From positions 1-64,000 of the forward strand of contig NZ_JAQKQJ010000016.1 of the NCBI RefSeq assembly GCF_029109325.1: a stretch of 64,000 nucleotides of DNA, read 5' to 3'. The position numbers and the translations under genes are program-made. The notes under the pieces were generated by a model. The model was not told the origin of the DNA. It did no database searches and saw only the letters and a list, made by a program, of their open reading frames with translations. Source of the DNA: Nodosilinea sp. PGN35 (GTDB lineage: Bacteria; Cyanobacteriota; Cyanobacteriia; Phormidesmidales; Phormidesmidaceae). Below are positions 32,927-42,157 of this stretch, piece by piece (position 1 is the first letter of the stretch; every line of letters starts with the position of its first letter).

Positions 32927-33988
32927 CTACAGCAGGTGCTGAAACCGATCTTCGGCCCCGATCTGCTTGACGGCGGCTTTGATATCCTGGGTGCGATCTT
33001 TGCGTACGATCAAGGTGGCATTGCCGTCGCGCACAATCACCACATCCTCAAGGCCGATGGTGACAACTACCTCGTCGGGGTCGGCGGAGTAGACAATGCT
33101 GCCCTCGGTATCGAGGGCGATGTGGGTGGCCAGATCGACGTTTTTGTCGCCGGGCTGCTTTAGCAGGCGCTCAACGGCGTTCCAGTCGCCCAGGTCGTCC
33201 CAGCCAAAGCTGACGGGCATGACGTAGGCGCGATCGGTGTGCTCCATGACGGCGTAGTCGATGCTGAGCTTATCTAGGCTAGGGTAGGCGTCAACCCCGG
33301 CGGCGATCAGGGCCTGCACTAGCGCTGGGGCGTGGGTTTTTAGCTCGTTGACCATGACTCCGGCGGGGAAGATAAACATGCCGCTGTTCCAGCTGAAACG
33401 ACCGCTGTCGATGAAGGTTTGGGCGGTGGCGGCGTCGGGTTTTTCGGTAAAGCGGCTGACGGTGTAGGCGCTGAGACCGCCGTAGGTGTCGGTGGCCTCT
33501 CCCTGCTCGATGTAGCCGTAGCCGGTGGCGGCGTAGGTGGGGGCAATGCCCAGGGTGGCGATCGCCCCCTGACTGGCGGCCAGCTCTGCTGCCGCCCCTA
33601 GGGTCTGGCAAAATGCCGCTTCGTCGGCGATCCAGTGGTCGGCAGGGAAGAACCCTACCACGGCGTTATCGCCGTAGCGCTGGGCCACTTCCAGGGTGCC
33701 CCAGGCCACCGCCGGAGCGGTATCGCGACCCACCGGCTCGACCAGCAGGTTGGCCTCGGGCAGTTCGGGCAGCTGCTCGCGCACGCGGTCGGCCAGGTGG
33801 GCGGCGGTAATCACCCACAGGTTTTCCCAGCCCTCGGCCAGGGGCAGCAGGCGATCGGCGGTGGCCTGCAGCAGGCTGCGATCGCTGCCGTCCAAACACA
33901 AAAACTGCTTGGGTCGGGCCAAACGGCTCACCGGCCAAAACCGCTCACCTTTGCCCCCCGCCAAAATAATAGGAATTAGCGCCGCCAT
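32927..33988 (-). CDS. manC: Mannose-1-phosphate guanylyltransferase
   Basis: A 353-residue nucleotidyltransferase making GDP-mannose for exopolysaccharide and glycoconjugates. The nucleotide-binding signature IILAGGKGERFWPVSRLARPKQFL is at the N-terminus. FFPADHWI, YGYIEQGE, FTEKPD and WNSGMF follow in the expected order, and a short beta-helix tail with DVVIVRDGNATLIV closes the protein. It lacks the C-terminal isomerase domain of bifunctional ManC/AlgA enzymes, so it is a monofunctional form. Confidence 0.92.
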   Translation of the reverse strand: MAALIPIILAGGKGERFWPVSRLARPKQFLCLDGSDRSLLQATADRLLPLAEGWENLWVITAAHLADRVREQLPELPEANLLVEPVGRDTAPAVAWGTLEVAQRYGDNAVVGFFPADHWIADEAAFCQTLGAAAELAASQGAIATLGIAPTYAATGYGYIEQGEATDTYGGLSAYTVSRFTEKPDAATAQTFIDSGRFSWNSGMFIFPAGVMVNELKTHAPALVQALIAAGVDAYPSLDKLSIDYAVMEHTDRAYVMPVSFGWDDLGDWNAVERLLKQPGDKNVDLATHIALDTEGSIVYSADPDEVVVTIGLEDVVIVRDGNATLIVRKDRTQDIKAAVKQIGAEDRFQHLL

Positions 33989-34264
33989 AGAAATTTCCTT
34001 TGGGTTTTAAGTCATAACGGCGGCCCACGGCCACCTGGATAAGTGGCTCAATCCTATCCTTCAGCAGGCGAAATCAGGGCAAAATTCGCTTAATATTGAT
34101 TAACACATCAACCTGCTGCGAAGTTTTAGCGGGGCGTCGGGGGCGATCCCCGATCCTGCCTCTGAGCATCAGAAATTGGGGCCTAAACCTGTGCTGAGGC
34201 TACATCAGCCAGTGGTGACAGGGGATATGGTGGTAAGGCGTCGCAGCAAGTTAAGCAGGTATCC

Positions 34265-35695
34265 ATGACAATCCCTTTGCAGAACGTCGAGTCTCAAGCA
34301 AGCGGTGCCGACTCTGACCCCTCTGATGCCTCAGCGATCGAGAGTCAGCCCCCCGAGTCCCCCTCCCCTGGAGCCGTGCCGTCGTCTGCATCGGGGGCGG
34401 CTCGGCGCGTGCTGACCACCCTGCTGTGGGGCGGTCTGTTTGTCGGTACGGCGGCGACGGCGGCGGTGGTAGGCGCGGCGATCGCCCTCACCGTGCCCCT
34501 ACCTGAATTCATGGGGGGCGATACCAACCGGGGCGCTAACTTTGGCGATCTGTGGCAGGCGGGCTTTCGCTACCAGGTGACGCGCCCGGTCAATATCTTG
34601 GTGATGGGCATTGACGAGGTGCCCGATGCCCAGCCCAGCTCTGAAGCCGTATTTGCCGGGCGCACCGATACGCTGCTGCTGGTGCGGGTCGATGCCGATG
34701 CCCGCACCCTCAACGTCATGTCGATTCCCCGCGATACCCGCGTTCAAATTCCGGGGTTTGGCATGGATAAAATTAACCAGGCCAACGTGCTGGGTGGCCC
34801 AGAACTGGTGGCCCAAACTGTGGCCTACAATCTAGGCAACATTCAAGTCGATCGCTACGTGCGCATCAACACCAGTGCCTTCCGCGAAATGGTGGATTTG
34901 GTGGGCGGTATTGAGGTCAATGTGCCCAGTCGGATGGAGTACACCGATCGCACCCAGGGGCTCTATATCGACCTCTACCCCGGCTGGCAGACCCTCAACG
35001 GCGACCAGGCCGAGCAGTTCGCCCGCTTTCGCCAGGACAGCGGCGACATTGGCCGGGTGCAGCGCCAGCAAATGCTGCTGAAGGCTCTGCGGGAAAGGCT
35101 AACCAACCCCACCGTGATTCCCAAGCTGCCCCAGGCTCTGCGGGTGCTGCAACGCTACGTTGACACCAATCTCACCCTGGAGGAAATGCTGGCGATCGCC
35201 AACTTTGGCCTCGAAATAGAGTCAAACCAGCTGCAAATGGTGATGCTGCCGGGCCGCTTCAGCACCCCGGCGGAGTTCAACGCCAGCTACTGGCTGCCCA
35301 ACTGGGAAGCCTCAGCCACCGTGATGCAAAACTTTTTCCAGGCGTCAGCGGTGAGTGTTTACGCCGACAACCCCCAGGGGCGCTACGTAGCCGATCTGGC
35401 CATTGCGGTGCAAAATGCCTCGGGCCAGCCCGAGCAGGCGGCCTCTGTGGCCCGCTACCTGCGCGAAAACGGGTTTAGCAATGTCTACCTGGTCGATGAC
35501 TGGCCGGGCACCATGGCCCGCACCGAGATTCTCGCCCAGCGGGGCGATGTCGATAGCGCCCGCACGGTCGAATCGCTGCTGGGGGTGGGGCAGGCCCTGT
35601 CGGAGTCAACCGGCGACCTCAACTCCGACATCACCATTCGGGTGGGGCAAGACTGGGCTGAACAGGTGGGCCAACCCGCTGAAAATGCGCTCTAG
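34265..35695 (+). CDS. LytR-CpsA-Psr (LCP) family protein with LytR_C domain
   Basis: A 476-residue protein: cytoplasmic N-terminus, transmembrane helix (about 48-78), LCP domain (about 105-300) with NILVMGIDE, RTDTLLLVRVD, VMSIPRDTRV and the RFRxDSGDIGRVQRQQ motif, then a C-terminal LytR_C module (about 375-470, IAVQNASGQPEQAASVARYLRENGF). LCP enzymes transfer undecaprenyl-linked glycopolymers to peptidoglycan. In cyanobacteria they are tied to surface polysaccharide, in keeping with the nearby manC. No partner gene is directly adjacent on the same strand. Confidence 0.9.
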   Translation: MTIPLQNVESQASGADSDPSDASAIESQPPESPSPGAVPSSASGAARRVLTTLLWGGLFVGTAATAAVVGAAIALTVPLPEFMGGDTNRGANFGDLWQAGFRYQVTRPVNILVMGIDEVPDAQPSSEAVFAGRTDTLLLVRVDADARTLNVMSIPRDTRVQIPGFGMDKINQANVLGGPELVAQTVAYNLGNIQVDRYVRINTSAFREMVDLVGGIEVNVPSRMEYTDRTQGLYIDLYPGWQTLNGDQAEQFARFRQDSGDIGRVQRQQMLLKALRERLTNPTVIPKLPQALRVLQRYVDTNLTLEEMLAIANFGLEIESNQLQMVMLPGRFSTPAEFNASYWLPNWEASATVMQNFFQASAVSVYADNPQGRYVADLAIAVQNASGQPEQAASVARYLRENGFSNVYLVDDWPGTMARTEILAQRGDVDSARTVESLLGVGQALSESTGDLNSDITIRVGQDWAEQVGQPAENAL

Positions 35696-35733
35696 CTGCC
35701 TGTACCCCTCGCGCCAGAGGGCGAGGGGCGGCG

Positions 35734-36313
35734 ATGGCGACCTCTGATCCGCCCAGTCCCCAAAATGGTCTGGCCCGCGATCGCAATCGCCTCGCCGCCG
35801 ATCGCTCCCTGCTGTCCTTGGTGTGCAGCAGCCTGACGCTGATTGGCACTGGCGTGGGCCTAGAGTAAGTTCTTCAGGCGCTCTCCCCGGCGGGGCGCTG
35901 CGTCGATGCCTGGGCCGGGTCTATATCGGGCTGGGGGGCCGAGCCTGGGGCTGGCGATCGCCGACTACCGGGCCGAAAAACTGCGCCTGCGATCGCCCCA
36001 CTACCGCTACCGGCCCCGCTGGATTGGCTTTGGCTTTGGTATCGACCGCATTGTGGCCGCCATTCACCAAAATCTGGGCGACGCGGTGAATCTCCTCCGG
36101 CTGACCCGCTTTGGGGAACTGTCCTTTGGAGCATTGGGTACCGTTGCCCTGGTGGGTGCGGCCTTTGACCACAACCACTAGCTGCAGCGCATTCAGCGCA
36201 GTGATTTAGTCTATCGATCGCGGCGGTCTCCGGCCCTAGCGGTGGCCTAGGTTTTGGTCGGCTTGGGAGCGATCGCCTTTGTTGGCATCTTAATTAGCCC
36301 GCTGATTTCCTAA
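35734..36313 (+). pseudogene. Decayed fusion of two DUF202 (YidH-like) membrane proteins
   Basis: The first part, from ATG 35734, encodes LARDRNRLAADRSLLSL...LTLIGTGVGLE and stops at TAA 35866. Similarity continues in shifted frames (GRVYIGLG, then LGLAIADYRAEKLRL). It joins directly to the C-terminal half of a second DUF202 protein (IGFGFGIDRIVAAIHQ...), interrupted by TAG at 36179 and 36251 before the natural TAA at 36311. So there are at least three in-frame stops and two frame changes. The two units probably derive from adjacent DUF202 genes that lost the sequence between them. Confidence 0.75.
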
Positions 36314-36641
36314 CGTCAGCCCTGCTCTGTCGTCAGACTCGAACTGACCGCAATAAACCAGCGCTGGCAAAGCGGAATTCACCCAAAAATCATTTTTTCC
36401 TTAAGTAGAAAAACGGGCGTTTTTCCCCAGCCCGCCCGCGAGCAGGGTGTAACAACTTTGGTAAGCAAGTTTACAAAGGCAGACATTTCTTAGCCGCGTT
36501 TGAAAATGTTAAGGTCGCTTTAGGAGCGCTACAAATCCTACGGCAATCCCTGCGAATAAACGTTAAATGATTCAGGAGACCCCCAGCGATCCACCGGCTT
36601 GAGTCTAGGATGATAGGGAAAATTAAACATTCAGGCGTCAC
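36314..36641. other. Intergenic region without a gene
   Basis: The stretch is AT-richer than its surroundings. It contains the near-perfect hairpin GAAAAACG-GG-CGTTTTTC (36408-36425), which could terminate transcription in either direction. No coding frame is convincing. Confidence 0.45.
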
Positions 36642-37013
36642 ATGGACTCTATGCAAACCCAAGTCACTCTTTTGACCCATAAGATTGACGCCCTGCATCA
36701 AATGATTGATCAGGTCAATGATCAAGTCGCGGCTCTCATCGCCACTCAGTCTTGCTCGGTCAGCGGTGACGAGCCCGGCATCAGCCGCTTTGCCTACGGC
36801 AACGCCCCCCGCCATAGCCCCAGCATGCTGGACAGCGTCTGTGAGCACAAAGACATTCTCCTAGACAGCAGCTACCTCGACTTAGATCGCCAGAGTACCG
36901 AAACCAATTTTTCCCAGGACGTGCAAATTCAGCGGCTCACGGCTCAGCTGACTGCGGCCTACAATCGGATTGCCGCCCTAGAAGAGCAGTTGCTGGCTTC
37001 CCGGACTCATTAG
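36642..37013 (+). CDS. Small coiled-coil protein of unknown function
   Basis: A 123-residue protein with two coiled-coil segments: about 1-35 (QTQVTLLTHKIDALHQMIDQVNDQV) and about 92-120 (DVQIQRLTAQLTAAYNRIAALEEQL). The middle is polar and probably unstructured. Heptad spacing suggests dimerisation or binding to another coiled coil. No family recognised. Confidence 0.65.
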   Translation: MDSMQTQVTLLTHKIDALHQMIDQVNDQVAALIATQSCSVSGDEPGISRFAYGNAPRHSPSMLDSVCEHKDILLDSSYLDLDRQSTETNFSQDVQIQRLTAQLTAAYNRIAALEEQLLASRTH

Positions 37014-37129
37014 ATTCAGTGCTGAAGTAGTGCTGTGTTTCAGTAAAACTGCTTGGCTAAAGCCGCTTTAAGCTAAGTGCAAAGCACGGGGATGGGGCAG
37101 CAGAGCGCCCCTGTACTCCAGGGTGAGTT

Positions 37130-37537
37130 TTAATCTTGAATGTAGGCTTGGCCAGCATTCAAGGCTGTTTCGGCCCGCATGAATTCGCGCCCCAGATAGG
37201 CCGCATGGTCGAGGTAGGTGATGGGGCAGGGATGGGCCGGGTCTTCAAAAATAGCAATACAGAGTTCTTTGGCGGTGCGGCCACTGTAGGTGCGGGTGGG
37301 CACCCGCTGCACAGAACCGCGTACGGGCAGGGGTTTTCCAGTGGCGGGATCGCAGGCCAGCCCTTTGTCGTTAATGATATTGTCAAAGTGCTTGGCGCAA
37401 ATTAGCCCCTGCTCTACATCTAAATAAATTAAAAAATAGCCCGCTGGGTCAAGCTCAATATAGCGTTTCGAAAGCTGGTCATTGAGGGCCTGGCGTTGGG
37501 TCTGATCGATCGGCTGGGTGCTAGAGGGTAGAGTCAT
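37130..37537 (-). CDS. DUF4346 family protein
   Basis: A 135-residue protein matching the cyanobacterial DUF4346 family: KRYIELDPAGYFLIYLD, GLICAKHFDNIINDKGLACDP, YSGRTAKELCIAIFE and HAAYLGREFMRAE. The same domain occurs in longer tetrahydromethanopterin methyltransferase-like proteins, but no catalytic residues can be named. Length is normal. Function unknown. Confidence 0.85.
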   Translation of the reverse strand: MTLPSSTQPIDQTQRQALNDQLSKRYIELDPAGYFLIYLDVEQGLICAKHFDNIINDKGLACDPATGKPLPVRGSVQRVPTRTYSGRTAKELCIAIFEDPAHPCPITYLDHAAYLGREFMRAETALNAGQAYIQD

Positions 37538-37634
37538 GGCAGCTTAGGCCGCGGCGATCGCAGCCCGACAGTACTAGGTTAGGACTCTCTATGGTAACGT
37601 GCTGGGCGGGTGCTTCGACTCCCCGGCGGTGGGT

Positions 37635-39230
37635 TCAGTCCTCCAGGCTGTAGACCGGCTGGGGTGTAGCTTTGCCCTTTAGCGACAGCTCCCCCACAAA
37701 ATTGCAGCGGTGATCCGAGGCCGCCTGGAGGGCCTGCCAGGTGGCAACATCCAGCAGAATTTGGTGTTGACTCGCCCGGCTCATCAGACGGGCGGCGGTG
37801 TTGACCGTGTCGCCCAGCACATTGAACTCGCGGCGTCCGCGGGGTTCCCCCAACTCGGCGGCAAATACGGGGCCGTAGGTCAACCCCATGCGACAGGTCA
37901 TCACCAGGGGTTGGCCCCGGTGTCGGGGCGGTGGTAGCTGAGCGACCAGGGCGCGGATTGCCCGCAGGGTCTCAGCGGCCCGCAGGGGGGCTTCGGGGTC
38001 GGGGGCCAGCACGCCAAAATGAATCAATATCTCAGAGCCCACCGAGTGGTAGGTCACCTTTTGCAGAATGCCGCGCCGTCGCTCTACCGCGCCGTTGATC
38101 AGGGCAAAGGCGTGGGAAAAGCAGGCGACAATGCCGTCGGTCTCGTCAGGATAGGCCCCATCGACCGCTTCGGGTAGGCCAATTAAATTGACAAAGGCCA
38201 CCGCCGCCGTCGGAAAAGCTGGGGGAATGCGGCGGGCGGCAGCGGTGTTGACCAGCAGCTGAAGCACCGGGCGCGGCAGATAGCTCGCCAGGGGTTCAAT
38301 GGTGGCGAGGCTGGTTTGAATTTCGTCAATCAGACCCGGCACGCTGCGGTCAAACAGCAGGGAGCTAGCCGTGCGGCGACGGCTCAGGGTGAGGTCATAC
38401 TCCCCCAGCGCCTCGGTGCTCAGGTCATCGACCACCAGCCAGCTGCCTCCCAAATTGGGCTCTAGGCCCAGGGCGTGGTCTACCCTTTGCAGGCGATCGC
38501 GCCCGGCCTGGCTCAGGCAGACTCGGCCCACCGCTCCAGCTCCCTCGGTCTGTTTGGCTATCAGTACCGACTGCCCCAGCAGTACGTGGGCGCGGCGCAG
38601 GGGGGTGCCAATATCTGCCGCCACAAACTGCCCCGGATGAATGCCCAACCGCATGCGCAGCGACAGGGAACCCTGGCTGGTGTCAATGGCCGCAAAATGC
38701 GCCATCGCCCGCTGCATGCGCAGGCCCGCGTAGATTGCCTGGAGCACCTCACCATGGTCGCCCTCAGACTGGTAGGCTTCGTGGCAAAACTGTACCAGCA
38801 TCGCATCGCCGGTAAACTCCAGCAGATTGCCCCCGGCCTTGCTGACCAGCTCCACCATCTGGGCAAAGTAGTCGTTGACTAGCGCCAGCAGAGTTTCGGC
38901 CCCGGCCCGGCCTGCGGCGGCACTGGCCGCAAACAGGGGTGTGAACCCGGCTAGATCGGTGAACAGCAGGGTGCCCTGATGCCAGCGGTGGCGCACCTGG
39001 GGGCCGAGCGGGGGCTGCTGGGCCACAGCGCGCGGCACGTAGTCGATCAAACTGTGTTGCAGGGTGCGCAAATGGTCAAACACCCTACCCAGGGTTTTGG
39101 GGGAAGGGTCAACCCACAGGGCGGCGTACAGGTCGGCGGGAACCAACTCTCGCAGGCTGCGCTCAATGCTCTCCAGTTCTGCCACGGCCCCTATCCACTG
39201 CTTGTCTGGTGCTGATTTGGTGCAACTCAT
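37635..39230 (-). CDS. Tandem-domain class III adenylate/guanylate cyclase
   Basis: About 531 residues from ATG 39230 (AGGAG close upstream). Two cyclase homology domains are visible. The first (about 85-260) keeps both metal-binding aspartates (D92 in LLFTDLAGFT, D142 in LEFTGDAM) but has lost the N-x3-R element (HVLLGQSVLIAKQ). The second (about 340-520) lacks the metal aspartates (AFVNLIGL; YHSVGSEIL) but keeps LGDTVNTAARL (N477, R481). The halves would complete one active site together, as in soluble adenylyl cyclase C1/C2. The usual adenine-selecting Lys is Glu138, so cAMP versus cGMP is open. No membrane segment. Confidence 0.85.
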   Translation of the reverse strand: MSCTKSAPDKQWIGAVAELESIERSLRELVPADLYAALWVDPSPKTLGRVFDHLRTLQHSLIDYVPRAVAQQPPLGPQVRHRWHQGTLLFTDLAGFTPLFAASAAAGRAGAETLLALVNDYFAQMVELVSKAGGNLLEFTGDAMLVQFCHEAYQSEGDHGEVLQAIYAGLRMQRAMAHFAAIDTSQGSLSLRMRLGIHPGQFVAADIGTPLRRAHVLLGQSVLIAKQTEGAGAVGRVCLSQAGRDRLQRVDHALGLEPNLGGSWLVVDDLSTEALGEYDLTLSRRRTASSLLFDRSVPGLIDEIQTSLATIEPLASYLPRPVLQLLVNTAAARRIPPAFPTAAVAFVNLIGLPEAVDGAYPDETDGIVACFSHAFALINGAVERRRGILQKVTYHSVGSEILIHFGVLAPDPEAPLRAAETLRAIRALVAQLPPPRHRGQPLVMTCRMGLTYGPVFAAELGEPRGRREFNVLGDTVNTAARLMSRASQHQILLDVATWQALQAASDHRCNFVGELSLKGKATPQPVYSLED

Positions 39231-39273
39231 CTCTCCTAGGGTGCCCCCATTGACCGGCGGCAGCTCTGTCAAC

Positions 39274-40476
39274 CTAGGCCTGGGGTTTGGGGGCGGTAGC
39301 GTCTGGGGGCAGCTTGAGCGGTAGCTCGGCATTGATGGCGTCAATTTCCTGCTGCTCAAGCTCGTTGACCTCGGCAATGTAGCGGGTCAGCAGCGTTTTC
39401 AGGCGCGGTGAATAAAACCGGTGCAGGCTGTAGTTGCCCAGGGCCGGAAAGCCCCGGCGCTTTTTGTGGCGGCCCCCTGCCCCAGGGTCAAACAGGGTGA
39501 TGCCGTGGGCGATCGCCCACTCGATCGGGGCGTAGTAGCAGGCGTTAAAGTGCAGATTGTCCATCTCCATCGCCGAGCCCCAGTAGCGACCGTAGAGGCG
39601 ATCGCCCTTGGTCAGACAAAACGACATGCCCACCGGGTGGCTGTCATCTTCGCCGTAGGCGGCGAAAAACACCATGCGGTGGCGGTAGTCGTGGTGCAGC
39701 AGGTGAAAGAATTTGCGGCTCAGGTACTTGCTGCCCCACCAGCCAAACTTGTCGCAGGTGTCGGCGTAAAAATCGTACATCTGGTCGCACAGGGTTTTGC
39801 TGATCGCATCTCCGGCGATCGCCTCCAGGCGCAGGCCCGCCGTTGCCATCGACTTGCGCTCGCGCTTGATGTTGCGCCGCTGGTTGGCGTTGAACATGCC
39901 CAGGTAGTCGTCAAAGTCTTTAAAGCTGTGGTTCTGCCACACGTAGCTGTGGTGCAGCCACTCCGAATAGCCCAGCTGGGTCATGGTGGCCCGCCACTGG
40001 GGGTCAACGTAGAGAAAGTGGCAGCCGGAGATATTGTTGCGATCGCAGAAGTCGTCAATCACCTCCACCATGGCCCGGCTGATTATGGCCTCGTCGGCCT
40101 CTGGGGCGATCAAAAACCGATAGCCCTCCGCCGGGGTAAACGGTGACATGCCCAGCAGCTTGGGGTAATACTCCACCCCCAGCCGCTCGGCCAGATCGGC
40201 CCACTGGTGGTCAAAGACAAACTCGCCTCGGCTGTGGCCCTTCAGATACATGGGGGCAGCTCCCACCAGCCTCTTCCCCTGCCACAGGGCCAGGTGGCAG
40301 GGCAGCCAGCCCGCATTGGCCCCCACGCTGCCCGAGCGCTCCATGTTGTGTAGCCAGCTCCACTCCAAAAACGGGGTTTCCAAAGGCTGGGCCAGCTCAT
40401 CCCAGAGGGCTTCAGGAACCTCGTCAATGGAGCGCAGCCAGGTGGCGGTCAGCGACGGCACAGAGGGATAGCCCAT
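39274..40476 (-). CDS. FemAB-like/GNAT acyltransferase family protein
   Basis: A 400-residue protein of the family described as peptidoglycan biosynthesis/recognition (PF04339-like). Two GNAT-like folds are apparent. Characteristic stretches are FLEWSWLHNMERSG, LPCHLALW, FNANQRRNIKRERKSM, GMSFCLTKGDRLYGRYWGS, and HFNACYYAPIEWAI...FDPGAGGRHKKRRGF. Substrates are not established for the family. It precedes the cyclase gene by 43 bp on the same strand and may share its transcript. Confidence 0.8.
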   Translation of the reverse strand: MGYPSVPSLTATWLRSIDEVPEALWDELAQPLETPFLEWSWLHNMERSGSVGANAGWLPCHLALWQGKRLVGAAPMYLKGHSRGEFVFDHQWADLAERLGVEYYPKLLGMSPFTPAEGYRFLIAPEADEAIISRAMVEVIDDFCDRNNISGCHFLYVDPQWRATMTQLGYSEWLHHSYVWQNHSFKDFDDYLGMFNANQRRNIKRERKSMATAGLRLEAIAGDAISKTLCDQMYDFYADTCDKFGWWGSKYLSRKFFHLLHHDYRHRMVFFAAYGEDDSHPVGMSFCLTKGDRLYGRYWGSAMEMDNLHFNACYYAPIEWAIAHGITLFDPGAGGRHKKRRGFPALGNYSLHRFYSPRLKTLLTRYIAEVNELEQQEIDAINAELPLKLPPDATAPKPQA

Positions 40477-40629
40477 GGATGATCAGCCGGTAGGAGACGG
40501 TTGGTTATTCTCCAGGGTAAAGGAATTTATCGCCCCGTGCAGGCGTCGGCCAGGGAGGAGCGCAGATCTGCCGGTTAGATGAACTGGAGATGGGCGGCGA
40601 GAGGGCTGTACCTTAGGGACGGGGCTGGG

Positions 40630-41361
40630 CTAGGAGCCACCCCCTACCTCTGGGGACGCAGGCCTGACCCGGTAGTGCAAAAACACTTCGTCCGCCACCA
40701 CCCGGTGGGAGAGCAGCTGCAAGCGGGGGGCCACCGCCGCCAAAAAGCCCGCCCCCTCCACTGGGGACGGAGCCGTTGCCCCCCCCAAGATCAGCGGACA
40801 CACGGTCATAAAGATCTCATGGACGCAGCGGCAGCCCAGCAGTTCTGCGGTCAGTCTGCCGCCGCCCAACAGGGCCAGGTGGTGAATTCCTCCCTGCTTG
40901 AATTGGGCTAGCACCCAGGGCCAATCCCAGGGTTGCGTCTGAGCCTCGGGTACGACCCAAACGGTGTCAAACAAATCGGTCTCTGCCCATCGCTGCGCTC
41001 CAGCGGCTGTGGTCACTAGCCCCCGAGGCACCGGCTGCTGAAAGTACCGCAGCTGGGGGTCGAGGTTGCCCGAGGGCGACCAGACGATTTGCACGGGCTG
41101 ATCGCGCTGCCGCCGCTGTCGCCGCTGGGCCAACAGGTCTGGGCTGCGCACGCTCAGGGTCGTACCGTAGGCCCGCAGGGTGCCCCCGCCAAATAGCACC
41201 CCGTCCGCCGCCGCCACTTTTTCCTCCAGGTGGGCCAGGTCGGCGGCGGCGGAAAAGCGAGCGGCACCGCGCTGGGCATCGGCGATTTTGCCGTCCAGAC
41301 TCATGGCCAGCACTAGGGTGACCTGGGGAATCGGTGGGTTGGATACAGGGGCGATCGCCAA
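40630..41361 (-). CDS. RibD C-terminal-type reductase
   Basis: A 243-residue dihydrofolate-reductase-fold protein like the reductase half of RibD (5-amino-6-ribosylaminouracil phosphate reductase): VTLVLAMSLDGKIAD at the N-terminus, DGVLFGGGTLRAYGTTL, LALLGGGRLTAELL, and IFMTVCPLILGGATAP. There is no deaminase domain. Whether it serves riboflavin synthesis or reduces another pterin-like compound is unknown. Confidence 0.85.
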   Translation of the reverse strand: MAIAPVSNPPIPQVTLVLAMSLDGKIADAQRGAARFSAAADLAHLEEKVAAADGVLFGGGTLRAYGTTLSVRSPDLLAQRRQRRQRDQPVQIVWSPSGNLDPQLRYFQQPVPRGLVTTAAGAQRWAETDLFDTVWVVPEAQTQPWDWPWVLAQFKQGGIHHLALLGGGRLTAELLGCRCVHEIFMTVCPLILGGATAPSPVEGAGFLAAVAPRLQLLSHRVVADEVFLHYRVRPASPEVGGGS

Positions 41362-41386
41362 GGGTTAAGGGCTAGGGAGCGTACCT

Positions 41387-41956
41387 CTAGTTTAGCGATG
41401 CCTCCATAACCACAGGCTGACCTTCGCCTAAATCCCAGCTGCTGTGGCATTTCCAGCTTTGGTTGGTCAACTGTTGGTAAAAGCGCATTTCCCACAGGGT
41501 GGGGGTTTTCCAATCAATGGCGGCTTTGGCCTCGGTGACTATAGCCTTGTTATCTTTGCGGTTAGTGCCGTAGGCCAGCGGTAGACCCAGCTCATCCTGA
41601 ATGCGGAGGGGCATTTTGCGAGTGGGTGACTTCACCGTGCAGGCAAAATTTACCATCACCTGCTTTAGCCAGGGGGAGGTGAGCGCTAGCCCGCTCCAGC
41701 TGGGTTTGGTGACCATGCCATCGAGGGTGACTACCGGGGAAGGACGCGATTTTAGCCCTCGGTTGTAGGCGCGATCGAGGCTGCGGGTGTAGACCGGGGC
41801 CGCGCCAGACTGCTCTTCAAAGCCCTCAATTAACAGGCAGCAGGCATCTGGGCCTTGCTGCGTAGGGGTTGAGGTTTCTCGGTGCTCGGCTAAGAATCGC
41901 TGAATCTGCTCGGCTAGGTTTCCAGTCGGGCAGACATAAATAGCAAATTTTGTCAT
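41387..41956 (-). CDS. Conserved protein of unknown function
   Basis: A 189-residue soluble protein. The N-terminus (KFAIYVCPTGNLAEQIQRFL) and the middle (DACCLLIEGFEEQ) have a pattern seen in small alpha/beta phosphoesterase-like folds, but the catalytic HxT pairs of that superfamily are absent, so no function is assigned. It lies 25 bp upstream of the RibD-like gene on the same strand, probably in one operon. Confidence 0.65.
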   Translation of the reverse strand: MTKFAIYVCPTGNLAEQIQRFLAEHRETSTPTQQGPDACCLLIEGFEEQSGAAPVYTRSLDRAYNRGLKSRPSPVVTLDGMVTKPSWSGLALTSPWLKQVMVNFACTVKSPTRKMPLRIQDELGLPLAYGTNRKDNKAIVTEAKAAIDWKTPTLWEMRFYQQLTNQSWKCHSSWDLGEGQPVVMEASLN

Positions 41957-42157
41957 AGGGCATTCCCAGAGAAACAGCGGGCTGGGAAGTACGGTAGGGA
42001 GCCTGCTCTAGCCCATCGGCTCGATGCAGACGCTAGGGATAGAGGCAGGACAACGACTATACCTCTACATAGCAGCTTAGGCTATAGGGGCTCAAATGCT
42101 GTTAATGGGGCGTAATTATTTCCTTAAGGATTCCGGCTGTGCTGAGCTCTACAGGCT

